Shown piece after piece: positions 11,737-20,809 of a stretch of 64,000 bases of DNA. Made by a program: the position numbers and the translations under genes. Source of the DNA: Liolophura sinensis (taxonomy: Eukaryota; Mollusca; Polyplacophora; Chitonida; Chitonidae); the NCBI RefSeq assembly GCF_032854445.1, contig NC_088300.1, positions 69,044,984-69,108,983 of the forward strand, read 5' to 3'. Numbering within the stretch: position 1 is the stretch's first letter; each line of letters begins with the position of its first letter. Under the pieces are notes generated by a model. The model saw only the letters and a program-made list of their open reading frames with translations. It made no database searches and had not been told where the DNA came from.

Positions 11737-12903
11737 TAATACCGGAATCGCAGAGGCAGCCTTCCCAGCCAGCTTGCCAAGGGCGCGCGCCAGGGACTGG
11801 AGATGCTTTTTCACCCATTCTTTAAGACCAAGCCCGTCGGATGGAGGTGGCATTGGCTGGATGCCCCCGCCGGACCCGCCAGTCAGCGCCAACTTTATCG
11901 CTAGCCCCCAGTGTCGAGATCGCCATCCCAATTACCGTGAGAATGGAGACCACGGTTATTCCCTGCTCCCGGAAGAGGGTGCGGACGCGCTCGGCCAGAG
12001 TGGTATCCTTGTGTAGGATGCGATCGATCGTCTGCTTGATGCGGCGTATTTGCGTGCGCAGGGCTTCGCCCGTTAAAGAGGCTGCTTCGAGCCGGGCCAC
12101 CCTCTCGTCCTCGAGATTCCTTATCCGGCCTGCGATCCGACGCCGGGAGAATTCATCAGTGGCCTCCTCCAACTTCTGTTTTTGTTTTGCGATGTCCTTA
12201 TCGAGACTTGACAGCTTGGCGAGGTTATTCGCGTGTTCGCCTTCCGAGGTCTGCAGTGCTTGTCAAGCCCCAGAAGTTCTCGCATGGGAAGAGGAGGGTC
12301 GTTTATCGTTGAAAGAGCCCGCTCGACCTCACTATCCGTCAGGCTTGTTTCCATTATGTGGACAGCAACAGCGGCCTTTTTCGCTGGTTGGTTTAAATCC
12401 TTCAGCTCCATGGTATCTGCCTCGGCGGCCACGGCACCGAGTTCTGAACTCACAGTCTCCAGGGCTGCGACTGCTGCCGGAGAAAATGATGGCTGGCTTG
12501 TTTTTCCCCAGTTTTCAAAGCCAGCTTATTCCGAACAACACCAACGCCTCCTCTCTGGGCGAGTGTTGAGAGGGCTAGCGGTTCACCTGTGTTTATGCTG
12601 GTGAGGTTCAGATCGGAGTATTTCTTGAGTCGCACACGCCCTACTTCGTCAATCATAAAACCCGGGTAATAGGGCTTGGGTTTGGTAAGGTTAGGATACT
12701 TCCTCGCCATGGCATCGTAATATTCATTCACGGTGAACACTAACAGCCTTCCATCTTGGATTGAGGTCCACATTTAAGTTTGTTGCTCGGGAACCACCCG
12801 ATCTGGACATCACCACCTTCACGGAGAGTGGTCTGCTCGTCGTCGATGTTGTGTCCTCTTGGGCGTCGTGGAACGCCTGGTCACCAATGTCAATGTCTGC
12901 CAT
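11612..12903 (-). pseudogene. Conserved Polinton coiled-coil/membrane protein, frame-broken
   Basis: Starts at the ATG at 12903 (MADIDIGDQAFHDAQED). Reading then moves through frames near 12745 (into VFTVNEYYDAMARKYPNLT, KPKPYYPGFMIDEVGRVR), 12490 (MELKDLNQPAKKA, ETSLTDSEVERAL, PPLPMRELLGLDK), 12260 (a long charged coiled coil, SRRRIAGRIRNLEDERVARL, RIKQTIDRILHKDTTLAERV), 11925 (GLAIKLALTGGSGG, LKEWVKKHLQSLARALGKLA) and 11745 (hydrophobic WLLNLLGKATGWLADNVWAL, VVAVGGLMLVAV). Hence an N-terminal globular part, a central coiled coil and two or more C-terminal hydrophobic segments, typical of the long accessory protein encoded opposite the capsid in Polintons. A membrane-active or internal virion role is plausible but unproven. 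Its start overlaps the capsid start head to head. The 3' end is uncertain. Confidence 0.65.
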
Positions 12904-14146
12904 AATCTTCGTATTGAACATTGCAAGGAGGTATGCCTTCAATACAACAATAGATGCATACGGACGAAGGCTAAACCCCTTCAGAACACTCCGAAAGCCT
13001 CTCGGGGTAAAAGGTGTACGGCAGTCCTTGGTCGTCACCAACAACCCGAGTACGATCGACCAGAATCAACAACTCTTGGTCCGCTTCCCCAACCTCGGCG
13101 CAAATGACGTCATTGTGCCCGGTACCGTGCGCTTGGCCTTCTCGATCACGATCAATTCATCCGACCCGAACGCCACAGTGGTCGGGAATCTCGGACGCGC
13201 TGTAGTCAAGAAAACCACGATCAGAATCAGCAGGAATGAGGTAATCTCCATCGACGACTCTGATGTGTTTCATTGCTACGGCGACTTATGGCTGACCAAA
13301 AACGAATGGCAGAATGCGGCCTACCAAGGCATCGGCAGCGAAAACATGCTTAAACTTCGAGTCGGAGCGGAGGACGCAAGTGACGACAATACTGGAGAAA
13401 ATGCCATCGCTCGCGCCTTTGCCAGCCGGTTCCACATCCCGCTAGACTTTGAGCTTCTAGATAGCCACATGCCATTCTACCAGAGTGAATTGGCCGACCG
13501 ACTGGAGTACGAACTGACGTTCAACGACTACGACCGGGTCATCCAGACAACAGACGATGCCGACATGACTTACACCATCGACAACATCAGCCTGGAGTTC
13601 GATATGGTCACCGAAGAGGAGCTCGCTAGACAGATCCGCACCCAGTTTGCCAGGGGCGTCTCCATTCTGTATGATCGCGTCCTCCGCCACCGAAAGTTTG
13701 TGAAGGACAAGTCTGATACTCTCTGGAACATAAACCTGAACACGCCCGCGAGAGCAATGAAGGGCATCCTCATGCTGTTCGAGACTAAAGGAACCCCGTG
13801 GAGGAGGAGGTCGGAATCCTTCTACAACCCGATAATCACCAAAGTAGAAGTCACAATAGAAGGGGTCCCCAATCAGCTGTACAGCCAGGGCATGCGGGCG
13901 TACCAGCAGTGGGGCGAGGTCCAGAGGTTCTTCGCCAGCTCACCCCTACGAAAGCGGGACCCTGAGGTGGCCAGGGTCGTTAAAGACATAGGCCTGGCAG
14001 ACGTCTCCCTGGAAGAGTTCTTAACGCACAAGCACGCCCTCTGGCTTGACCTTCGGCCAAGCGACGATGACGAGCTGCATGGCAGTGGGAGGCGCGTTCT
14101 GAACGCCAGCGAGGGGATTACGATACAGGTGACAAAAGAGAGATAA
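12893..14146 (+). CDS. Polinton major capsid protein (double jelly-roll type)
   Basis: An uninterrupted frame of 417 residues from the ATG at 12893 (an alternative in-frame ATG lies at 12887) to the TAA at 14144-14146. It contains segments characteristic of Polinton major capsid proteins: DAYGRRLNPFRTLRKPLG, SLVVTNNPSTIDQNQ, NLGANDVIVPGTVRLAF, NEVISIDDSDVFHCYGDLW, FHIPLDFELLDSHMPFYQ and LADRLEYELTFNDYDRV. Proteins of this family form pseudo-hexameric trimers that build an icosahedral shell. The jelly-roll fold cannot be seen directly in the sequence; the assignment comes from family likeness, length and position just before the packaging ATPase. It is the only large gene of the element with no lesion. 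The first about 20 residues are unusual and overlap the start of the opposite gene by 11 bases, so the true N-terminus may differ. Confidence 0.88.
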   Translation: MSAIIFVLNIARRYAFNTTIDAYGRRLNPFRTLRKPLGVKGVRQSLVVTNNPSTIDQNQQLLVRFPNLGANDVIVPGTVRLAFSITINSSDPNATVVGNLGRAVVKKTTIRISRNEVISIDDSDVFHCYGDLWLTKNEWQNAAYQGIGSENMLKLRVGAEDASDDNTGENAIARAFASRFHIPLDFELLDSHMPFYQSELADRLEYELTFNDYDRVIQTTDDADMTYTIDNISLEFDMVTEEELARQIRTQFARGVSILYDRVLRHRKFVKDKSDTLWNINLNTPARAMKGILMLFETKGTPWRRRSESFYNPIITKVEVTIEGVPNQLYSQGMRAYQQWGEVQRFFASSPLRKRDPEVARVVKDIGLADVSLEEFLTHKHALWLDLRPSDDDELHGSGRRVLNASEGITIQVTKER

Positions 14147-14166
14147 GATCATAGGCGTGTTGAACG

Positions 14167-14178
14167 TATATCTATAAG
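14167..14178 (+). promoter_or_regulatory. TATA-like element before the packaging ATPase
   Basis: TATATCTATAAG lies between the capsid stop and the probable ATPase start at 14184, in otherwise GC-rich sequence. Comparable AT-rich TATA-like stretches lie before the ORFs at 14846 (TTATATATTAG near 14809) and 15587 (CTATATAG near 15573). The distances to the ATG are short, so the transcript leaders would be very short. Function is inferred. Confidence 0.35.
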
Positions 14179-14183
14179 TGATC

Positions 14184-14819
14184 ATGGACGCAAAGCTGTA
14201 CATCCAGAATGGTAGATTCGTTAGCGCGCTTTATTGATGACGCCCACTGCGTGATTATCTGGGGGCAGACGAACTGCGGCAAAACAGTCTTCGTGCTGGA
14301 CCTGCTTGAGGGCCCTTTCCGCGGTTTCTTTCATCACATTGCGATCCTGTGCCGCACTCTTAAGCATAACGAGGCGTACCGGCGGCGATGGATACTGTAT
14401 GACCCTGAGGTCTATTGTTCTGACCCCGGCGAGCGGCTCAACGACTGTCTGAGAGCTTTCTGCAGATTTTTTGAGGGGGATGATTATATCGATGATTATA
14501 GCGCGTTGGAGGCGATGAAGAAAAAACAAAAAATGCTCTCATTCATGGCTTTCTCGGGCCGTCATGCAAAGCAAAACAAAGCGTCTGGGTCCTCACTCAG
14601 AAATACAACGCCGTCCTGAAAGACTTTCGCGAGCAGACAAGGTGGGTGGCTTTATTCCACTGCAAAGATCGGCACTCGTTCAACGAATACCTGGAGGAGA
14701 ACCACATCATCGAGGCCGAGAGCGAAAAGGCAGAGTTTCGACAGAAGCTCAAGAACAATCCGCATTCTAAGCTCCTGCTAATGACTGATACGCCCGGCAC
14801 ATCTAAGGTTATATATTAG
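14184..14819 (+). pseudogene. A32-type (FtsK/HerA superfamily) DNA-packaging ATPase, frame-broken
   Basis: Walker A is explicit (GQTNCGKT, just after CVIIW near 14259-14280), and YIDD near 14488 is the probable Walker B region; AFSGRHAKQ and, one frame over, VWVLTQKYNAVLKDF complete the pattern of Polinton packaging ATPases, which pump genome DNA into the capsid. The conserved N-terminus (MDAKLYIQNGRFV) starts at the ATG at 14184 but leaves the ATPase frame near 14216; a shorter frame from 14209 holds the Walker motifs and stops at 14619. A second break near 14570-14583, in an A-rich run, moves reading to the C-terminal part, which ends at the TAG at 14817-14819. Total length near 210 residues fits the family. 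It lies directly behind the capsid gene, the usual packaging module. Confidence 0.85.
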
Positions 14820-14845
14820 ATGTAGGCGCCCCTTTCCAATGAAGC

Positions 14846-15088
14846 ATGGATACCGACGAGCTTATAATAGACGAGATTCTGGGCGCAGAGGAGGAGCCCG
14901 GCCGAAGCCAACAACACGACCCCAGCCAACAAGATGATGTACGGCAGCTCAGGGATAGGCTGGCAGCACTTGCGGTGGGTGGGCAGGCCAAGCGATATCT
15001 GGGAAAAGACGTAACAGCCGCTGAGATCGACGCCATGAGCGACGAAGACGTTGAAAGGCTGTACTCCCGGTACGAGGCTAAGAAATGA
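14846..15088 (+). CDS. Small acidic Polinton protein, function unknown
   Basis: An 80-residue open frame starting MDTDELIIDEILGAEEEPG, rich in Asp and Glu, with a helical C-terminal half (VRQLRDRLAALAVGGQ, then DVTAAEIDAMSDEDVERL). No membrane segment. Its stop overlaps the next start as ATGA, so the two are translated as a coupled pair. The short acidic-helix layout recurs in small genes downstream of the Polinton ATPase, but I do not know its role. A TATA-like run lies about 30 bases upstream. Confidence 0.7.
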   Translation: MDTDELIIDEILGAEEEPGRSQQHDPSQQDDVRQLRDRLAALAVGGQAKRYLGKDVTAAEIDAMSDEDVERLYSRYEAKK

Positions 15089-15405
15089 GCAGTATGCTCC
15101 AGAGGAACATGAATACAACAAATCCTGAAGGCCCGAAGGAAGCGGAGGGGGTGACAGCGGATTCTATGAATGACGGCCCTGCGAAGAATCCCCAAAAAGT
15201 CGCTGCGGGTCGAGCGAGTGCTGCAGCGAGAAAGGCCAAGGCTGAAAAGCTCAAGGAGGAGCTTCGCGAGACAAAGGCTGCTTTGCTTGGCGCAGCTGAT
15301 TCCACCAAGAAACAGCCGAAGGAACCGGATTCTACGAAGGAGGAGGGAGCCACAGATTTTGCGAAGGAACCGGATTCTACGAAGGCACACCAAATCACCC
15401 ACTAG
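15085..15405 (+). CDS. Small Lys/Ala-rich protein with short repeats, function unknown
   Basis: A 106-residue frame whose ATG overlaps the previous stop (ATGA). After a low-complexity N-terminus it has a basic Ala/Lys helix (AGRASAAARKAKAEKLKEEL) and a C-terminal tail in which the motif (P/A)DSTK recurs three times (AADSTKKQPKE, EPDSTKEEG, EPDSTKAHQ), with matching DNA repeats (GGAACCGGATTCTACGAAGG twice). The basic tail could bind DNA, as core-type proteins do, but that is a guess. An open frame also exists on the opposite strand here and I take it to be a shadow. Confidence 0.55.
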   Translation: MSSMLQRNMNTTNPEGPKEAEGVTADSMNDGPAKNPQKVAAGRASAAARKAKAEKLKEELRETKAALLGAADSTKKQPKEPDSTKEEGATDFAKEPDSTKAHQITH

Positions 15406-15507
15406 AGGGCGCCCCTGGCGTTATTAAGCGTTGGCAGCTTTGCAGTGTTAGTGTTGCTACACGTGTGGCGCAGCCGCTATACAGCACATGCACGAGGTGC
15501 AGATATT

Positions 15508-15534
15508 ACGCCGCAAAAAGATATCACGCCGCAA
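15508..15534 (+). promoter_or_regulatory. Repeated ACGCCGCAA motif upstream of gene pair
   Basis: ACGCCGCAA occurs at 15508-15516 and 15526-15534, 18 bases apart, upstream of the gene at 15587, and once more at 16356-16364 upstream of the integrase. A TATA-like CTATATAG lies at about 15573-15580. The recurrence before two transcription units suggests an upstream element, but I have no independent support. Confidence 0.3.
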
Positions 15535-15586
15535 GAAAAGAATCTCCATTTGAATACACGTCGCGACCCTTTCTATATAGAGCAGC

Positions 15587-15826
15587 ATGTCTACTCCACC
15601 CGGTGACGGAAAGGTGCTAGTCAACGCGGCCTACCACGCCGCTGTGGTCTCTCTCCTGGCTACTGGGTACGCTCGTCTCGGCCAGATGTTCCTGAAAGGA
15701 ACCCTACCGAAGCTGGACTTAACACCCCGTGACGTCGGCATGGTTATTGCAGATGTAGGCCTGGCCACGTTTTCGAAGGAACTGCCAATTAAACAAGGGC
15801 TCCTTCCTCCCAATATAATCCAGTAG
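15587..15826 (+). CDS. Small hydrophobic Polinton protein, function unknown
   Basis: A 79-residue frame (MSTPPGDGKVLVNAAYHAAV...) with a moderately hydrophobic N-terminal helix (VLVNAAYHAAVVSLLATGYA) and a second one (LTPRDVGMVIADVGLATFSK), ending LLPPNIIQ. The ATG lies seven bases after a TATA-like CTATATAG. Only two bases separate its stop from the next ATG (TAGTAATG), so it is paired with the 145-residue gene that follows. Such pairs of short helical proteins are typical between ATPase and integrase in Polintons; a minor virion or membrane role is possible. Confidence 0.7.
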   Translation: MSTPPGDGKVLVNAAYHAAVVSLLATGYARLGQMFLKGTLPKLDLTPRDVGMVIADVGLATFSKELPIKQGLLPPNIIQ

Positions 15827-15828
15827 TA

Positions 15829-16266
15829 ATGGCCTCCATCGCAATGATGATGGGCGGCGCCCTCGTAAACGCTTTGGCCTTCAGCGGGAGCAGCTATATG
15901 TTTTCGATGCTGAGCTCCGGTGTCGACGAAGAGCGGAGGCGCCATGACCGCGCTGTAGAGCAGCTCCAAGCCGCCCAGGAAAAATGGGCCCGAAAGCGCA
16001 CTGAGCGCTTGGACTGGATCAACGATGAACTCCGCCGCCAGGGCCACGCTGTCCAAACGTTCCGGGATGTCGACGCTGCAATCCGCAAGTATTCTAGGGT
16101 CACGGGCAAAACTCTTACACGCGACGCGCTGCTGGGCAAAGAGCCACAGCTCTCCGATTTCTATGTGCCTAGTGAAGATCAAAAACACCGCGAGATGACC
16201 TTCGTCATCTTGGGAATGTGTGTGGTTGGGGGTGTGAGTTACGGAATCGCAAAACTCACCAAGTAA
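15829..16266 (+). CDS. Polinton membrane/coiled-coil protein, function unknown
   Basis: 145 residues, undamaged. It starts with a hydrophobic segment (MMMGGALVNALAFSGSSYMF), continues with a charged coiled coil (EERRRHDRAVEQLQAAQEKW, then a Trp/Arg-rich stretch) and ends with a second membrane helix (MTFVILGMCVVGGVSYGIA) and a basic tail. Two membrane anchors flanking a coiled coil suggest a virion membrane or scaffolding protein. It follows the previous gene almost without gap, implying co-expression. No known catalytic motif is visible. Confidence 0.7.
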   Translation: MASIAMMMGGALVNALAFSGSSYMFSMLSSGVDEERRRHDRAVEQLQAAQEKWARKRTERLDWINDELRRQGHAVQTFRDVDAAIRKYSRVTGKTLTRDALLGKEPQLSDFYVPSEDQKHREMTFVILGMCVVGGVSYGIAKLTK

Positions 16267-16422
16267 TCCGAACTGACTGTGCCGGACTCACCATCGAGCT
16301 CCTCGCCGTATGGCAGGCACGATCTTAGTAGTGAGGTGGTTCTGCACACGCAAATACGCCGCAACGATTAACATCTTTTTCGTCGCAAATCTGTTAGAGG
16401 GCTGCTAGAATACCTTGATGAC

Positions 16423-17435
16423 ATGGCTAGTAAGGTGTCTGCTCGCCTAGCTAATATCTACTACAGCCCTCGTGGGTACTGGAAGGGCCGCGCGGCCATC
16501 CAGAAACTTGCCACTGCGGCTAAAGCCTCCGAAGATTTGGTCCGGGCCTGGCTGAAAAAGCAAGCTATCTGGCAGATATACTTGCCCCGTCCCAGAAAAA
16601 TACCGAGGCCTATGTTCGATGTTTCCACGCCGAATGACACCCACCAAGTCGATCTTCTATTTCTACCATATGATCGACGAGCCCGGAAGCTGTATAAGTA
16701 CGCGCTGACTGTTTTTGATGTCGCTTCTCGCTACAAGGAGGCGGAACCTCTGGCTACTAATGATTCCAAGGATGCTGATGCTCTCTCTCGCATTTACAAG
16801 CGGGGACCCCTTCGATGGCCGAAGCTTCTCCAAGTTGACCCTGGACGCGAGTTCATGGGTGCAGTGAGCCAACTGCTGGCCAAACACGATGTCACAGTTC
16901 GCCGAGGCCGCGTGGATATCCACCGAGACCAAGGCATAGTGGAGCGTTTCAACCGTACTCTGACTGAGCGGCTCTTTGGACATCAGTACGCCCAGGAGAT
17001 GCGCCTCCCTCCCGAACATCGGTCTACTGAATGGGTGGCTCGGCTGCCCTCTGATGTGGCCGCTCTGAATAAGGAGACAACGAGACTGATCGGTAAAAAG
17101 CCGAAAGACGCCATCAAGGCACAAGAGGTGCCACATAAGCCTTCCTCGACGGTTCCAGGTCGTCCCGTTGAACTTGATGAGCGGAAGATCCCCGAGGGTG
17201 CTGGTGTTCGTTATCTCCATCAGCCTGGAGAGCTGGAGGGCGGCCGCCGTTGCGCGACTGATCCCGTGTGGTAGAGATATATCGGCTGGGGCGCTCTGTC
17301 ACGAAGCCTAATGAGCCCGTGCTGTACTATCTAGACGATACGTCGGATGGTCCGCGACGGAGCTTCGTTCGTGAGGAGTTGCTTATAGTGCCTACCGATA
17401 CTCAGCTTCCCCCGGATGGGGTTCTACGGCGCTAG
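16423..17435 (+). pseudogene. Polinton integrase (retroviral-type rve, DDE), 3' frameshift
   Basis: The rve catalytic core is clear: first Asp in DTHQVDLLFLP, second in LLQVDPGREFMG and Glu in GIVERFNRTL, with 34 residues between the second Asp and the Glu as I count. The core catalyses 3'-end cutting and strand transfer of the TIRs. The N-terminal part is basic and helical (SARLANIYYSPRGYWKGRA). Reading stays open upstream of the ATG to about 16372 and the upstream residues (GLLEYLDD) look like gene, so the original start may lie further left and be lost. The frame stops at 17274 after TDPVW; the next frame continues as EIYRLGRSVTKPNEPVLYYL up to the TAG at 17433-17435, so one indel near 17272 truncates the C-terminal domain. 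The 3' end overlaps the oppositely oriented polymerase gene by 12 bases. Confidence 0.9.
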
Positions 17436-20400
17436 TAGTTTCTCGATGAGGACGTCCATCCCAGCCCATCCTGCGGGCGCCGCATCTCTATGGCCGTAAG
17501 CCAGGGTGTGGACACCATCTTCGGCGATCCAGCGCTTACTATCGAAGGGGGACAGTGAGACCTTATGGAGGTGCTGTCCGTAGATATGGTGGCGCTCTGA
17601 TCGCAGCACGTCCATACCGTGACGGAAGATCTTCTTCTCGAAGAGGGCCTCTTTGTACTGCTTATGGTGGATGTGCTCTTCCACAACACCCTTTTTCACG
17701 CCTTTGGCCTTCTTTATGTTGGCTCCGCCGGCCTCCAGAATGGAGTACATCTTGGGACGCAGACCTATGTATTCGGCAATCGGCCGCCTCGCACACTCGT
17801 CCTTCATTTTCCCCAAGACCTTCATATATGCTACGCTGTGTAGGGGGTGGTCTTGTGGGTAATCTGAGATGTCGTACAGGTTTGCATTCTCAGCCATATC
17901 CCTATAAACATCATCAGTCTGAATCTCGAGTAGCAGACTATCCGTGTCAGTGTAGAGGAGCTGGCAGCGCTCTCCGTACTGGGCCTTCATGTGGTTGTAG
18001 TAGAAGTAGTACTTTGAGAGATCTAGAATGCTCATGCCCACGTAGATAGGTCGGTTTAGGACTAGACGGGTCTTGTGTATATGAATCGCTGCGAGGTCAT
18101 CATCAAATATGTTTGCCCGTGCGAAGCTCGGGCTGGCTATCAAGCGTCGGAGCTTGTCGTCTTCTCCAGAGCGTACCAGCTTGACGTCCACACGCTTCCG
18201 AAGGTTCTCCATGGTTTTTCCGAAGACCGAGTTGTTCATTAGCTTGTACAGGTCCTTCTCGAATTTACTCGCGGCCGTTTTTCGGAGCTCGGTGTTCATC
18301 CTGATATAGGGTTCATCCAAGGGCTCTGGGCGAATCTCAGGGCCCGGTGAACCTTTGTCAGGCGCATTCCCAGAGATAGATACAGCTGTAAATTCCGGTA
18401 GTGCAGGACGTACCGTTCCTTGTTGAGGAGGATGGGGACCAGCTTTTCGACCTCGGTAGGCGCTTTCTTGCCGAGAAGGCCGTGCTGATAGTCTGACATC
18501 CACTCCTTCTGGACCACCAGACGCTCCGGGGCTAATGGGTAGCCGTTATGTGAGTTATGTAGGTCGGCCGGATACTCTAGGTCGACCTCGAGGATGTAAC
18601 CAGAAGGACTGTCGAGGGGGTGGGTAGCAATCGTTTTACGGAGACGCTGCGCGTCACCTACCCACTGAGAAGCCGCCTGTTGGAAGAAACTGACTCATAG
18701 CCCAGCCATATAGATTATTGGCGTCTAGGTATTGGATGTAGCTGTTTCGGGGCTTGTATCCCTCCACCTGCGGATTATTGGCTTTGGCGTGTCGCTTACT
18801 TAACATGGAGATTCCTCCTCGCAACCCCATCTCAATGAAGAGATGTTGGTCATAGTCCGTCAACAGCTCCAGCTCTACCCCGGTCTTCTTGAACAGCACA
18901 TCCGACGAGAGACCTGGGCTCGTAAAGTAGTGAGCGGGGTCCAATTCATACTGCCGTAAACAATTCTTCCGGAAGGCCTCAAACACATCAGCCAACAGGA
19001 GCACGTCTGTGCGGCAGTAAAGGTCTGTGCAGTCTCCCAGATTGGTGCAGTCAAATACCTTCCATATCTGTTGAGCGTGGATGTAGTCCTCATCGCTAAT
19101 GCCTGAGACTTTGAGCGTACTGTAGAAAGCCTCTTTAGGTGGGAGGCTGGACTCGTCGAAGCGCTCCCAGGAGTCCATATACTCATAGGGGTAGACACCC
19201 TTGCGCATGAGTAACTTGTGTTTTTCTTCGGCAGGCTGATACCGGGCTGTGCTGTGAAAAGCCTCAGGTTTGTTGGCCTCTACCAGATTGTCAAGGGAAG
19301 TCGGTAAGAATTGAACGCTGTCGATGAAGCGGAGCTGCACCAGCGAGAAGGAAATGTACTTTTCCGTGTTGTTGGGGATGCAGATGCGGCCCTCCGCCTT
19401 ACTTATGGCTTGCATCAAGAGGTGCCCGTCGTAGCCCCGTAGGTTGTGGAAGACTACTGGTATGGCTGTCTTAGGACCCAGCCGCAACTTTAGGTTGTAT
19501 TCGATATGGGCCGCGCCTCTGTACTTGCCGGTGATATGGCAGTGATCGCGCACAGAATCGACGCCTAGAGGCTTCTCACACACGTGACCAGTTGCGGCGT
19601 TGTTGTGGGCCTGCCAGTCCTGGGGAGTCATCCTCATGGCTATAGGGTTAGCTAGAACATTTTGGATTTCCCGCTCCTCCTGCCGGAGAGTTCTGAGGAA
19701 GTGTTTCGTCGCGTCAGAGCCTCTGTATTCCACGGGGGGTTTTGTGCGGCCGTCGCAACATAGTAGTAACTGCAGGGCTCGTGGTGCTGAGCCTTTTGAG
19801 TGCTGCTCTCTGTAGGGCTTCGCGGTGGGCCTTCAACCCTTTTGGTCAGAGCCTCGAAGTCGGCATATATGATGAACGGAGCAGGTAGCTGTTTGTGGTG
19901 GTTCTGAAAGGTGAACTTGTTTTCCCCCTCCTGGGGCATTTCCACCCTCACCACCGTCTGGCCAATCCCACGGCATTCCGGCTTATGCGCCTCGAGTAGA
20001 TCCTCCCTTGTGTAACCGTGTAGACACCGCTCGCAGAAGTGTTTGCGATTTGGCGCCTTACTTTCTTGGAACAGGAGACGGTTGAGATCTTTTATCCACG
20101 TATAATGGAATTTGCCTGCCTTCCCAATCAGCAGCAGATTGATTCGGAGCGTGTCGCCGGGCTGCTTGCTGAGATGATGCACGACCACAGCCTTGTCCCA
20201 CCCGAACACGTTGATGGCGAGGTCGTTCTGTTCCTCCACTTTAGGGATCTGAGAGATGGGCGTGGGGGCGTCGATCCCACTGAAGTCAAGACCATCATTG
20301 GTGGGATACTTTGTTGGTCTCTGAGGGTCCCGGGCGGCTGGAAATAAGGCAGACCGGAGTGCCCATCGGAGGCAGTCGTCGGCTTTGTTCTTCACATTGA

Positions 20401-20806
20401 TGACTGCTTTCTTGTTACTCACAGCTGCATGTAGGGGGATGTAGGACCCGCCTCTCAGTGCCTGATACCTTGCAATGTCAAGCCAGAGTGTTTGCACGCT
20501 ATTGACAAACCACCCTGGCCCTCGCTGTGTCCATTTTTCCAGCACCTCCTGGATGGTGGGGAAGGCCTTATCTAGAGCCCAGTCAATGTCACCAGCCTTT
20601 AAGAGGGCCTCCTGTTAGCTGTGGAGTACTGGGCTGGTTTACTCTTCACTGCCATCGGTGTTGTCCTTTCGCAACTGAACCCTGAGGCCAGTTGGAACAA
20701 CCCCGTTGAGTGCCAGGATCTCTTCTTCTAGGTTCTGGCGAATAATGGTTCGAATTTCTTCTAAGAAGGCTACGGGGTCCGTCCAAACACCTTCGGGTAC
20801 GTCCAT
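17424..20806 (-). pseudogene. Protein-primed family-B DNA polymerase (Polinton POLB), frame-broken
   Basis: All expected motifs occur in order, leftward: a C2HC-like zinc knuckle (FCERCLHGYTRED, near 20035), exonuclease I (IIYADFEA, near 19861), a Cys/His block (DHCHITGKYRG), exonuclease II (FHNLRGYDG, near 19430), exonuclease III (YCRTDVLLLAD, near 19020), polymerase A (YLDANNLYGWAMSQ, near 18725), polymerase B (YKLMNNSVFGKTMEN, near 18242) and polymerase C (YTDTDSLLL, near 17948). It would replicate the element by protein priming. Frame changes lie near 19755, 18665 and 18320, and two in-frame TAA codons occur at 20641-20639 and 20617-20615 behind the probable ATG at 20806 (MDVPEGVWTDPVAFLEEIR). 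It ends at the TAG at 17426-17424. The catalytic Asp residues are intact, but the gene as assembled cannot make one protein. Confidence 0.93.
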
Positions 20807-20809
20807 CTG

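Noticed and set aside
11841-12569. Rightward open frame of 242 codons
   Set aside because: It lies opposite the leftward coiled-coil/membrane gene, starts at a non-ATG-type context and has Ser/Arg/Cys-rich antisense composition.
14809-15402. Leftward open frame of about 197 codons opposite the small Polinton genes
   Set aside because: It mirrors the codon structure of the rightward genes at 14846 and 15085, which have coupled ATGA starts and better composition; its Leu/Arg/Ser-rich product is a typical antisense shadow.
15631-16188. Leftward open frame of 185 codons opposite the small membrane genes
   Set aside because: Antisense shadow of 15587-16266; no domain and low-quality composition.
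16663-17220. Leftward open frame of 185 codons opposite the integrase
   Set aside because: Fully contained in the integrase gene on the other strand, whose DDE motifs are clear.
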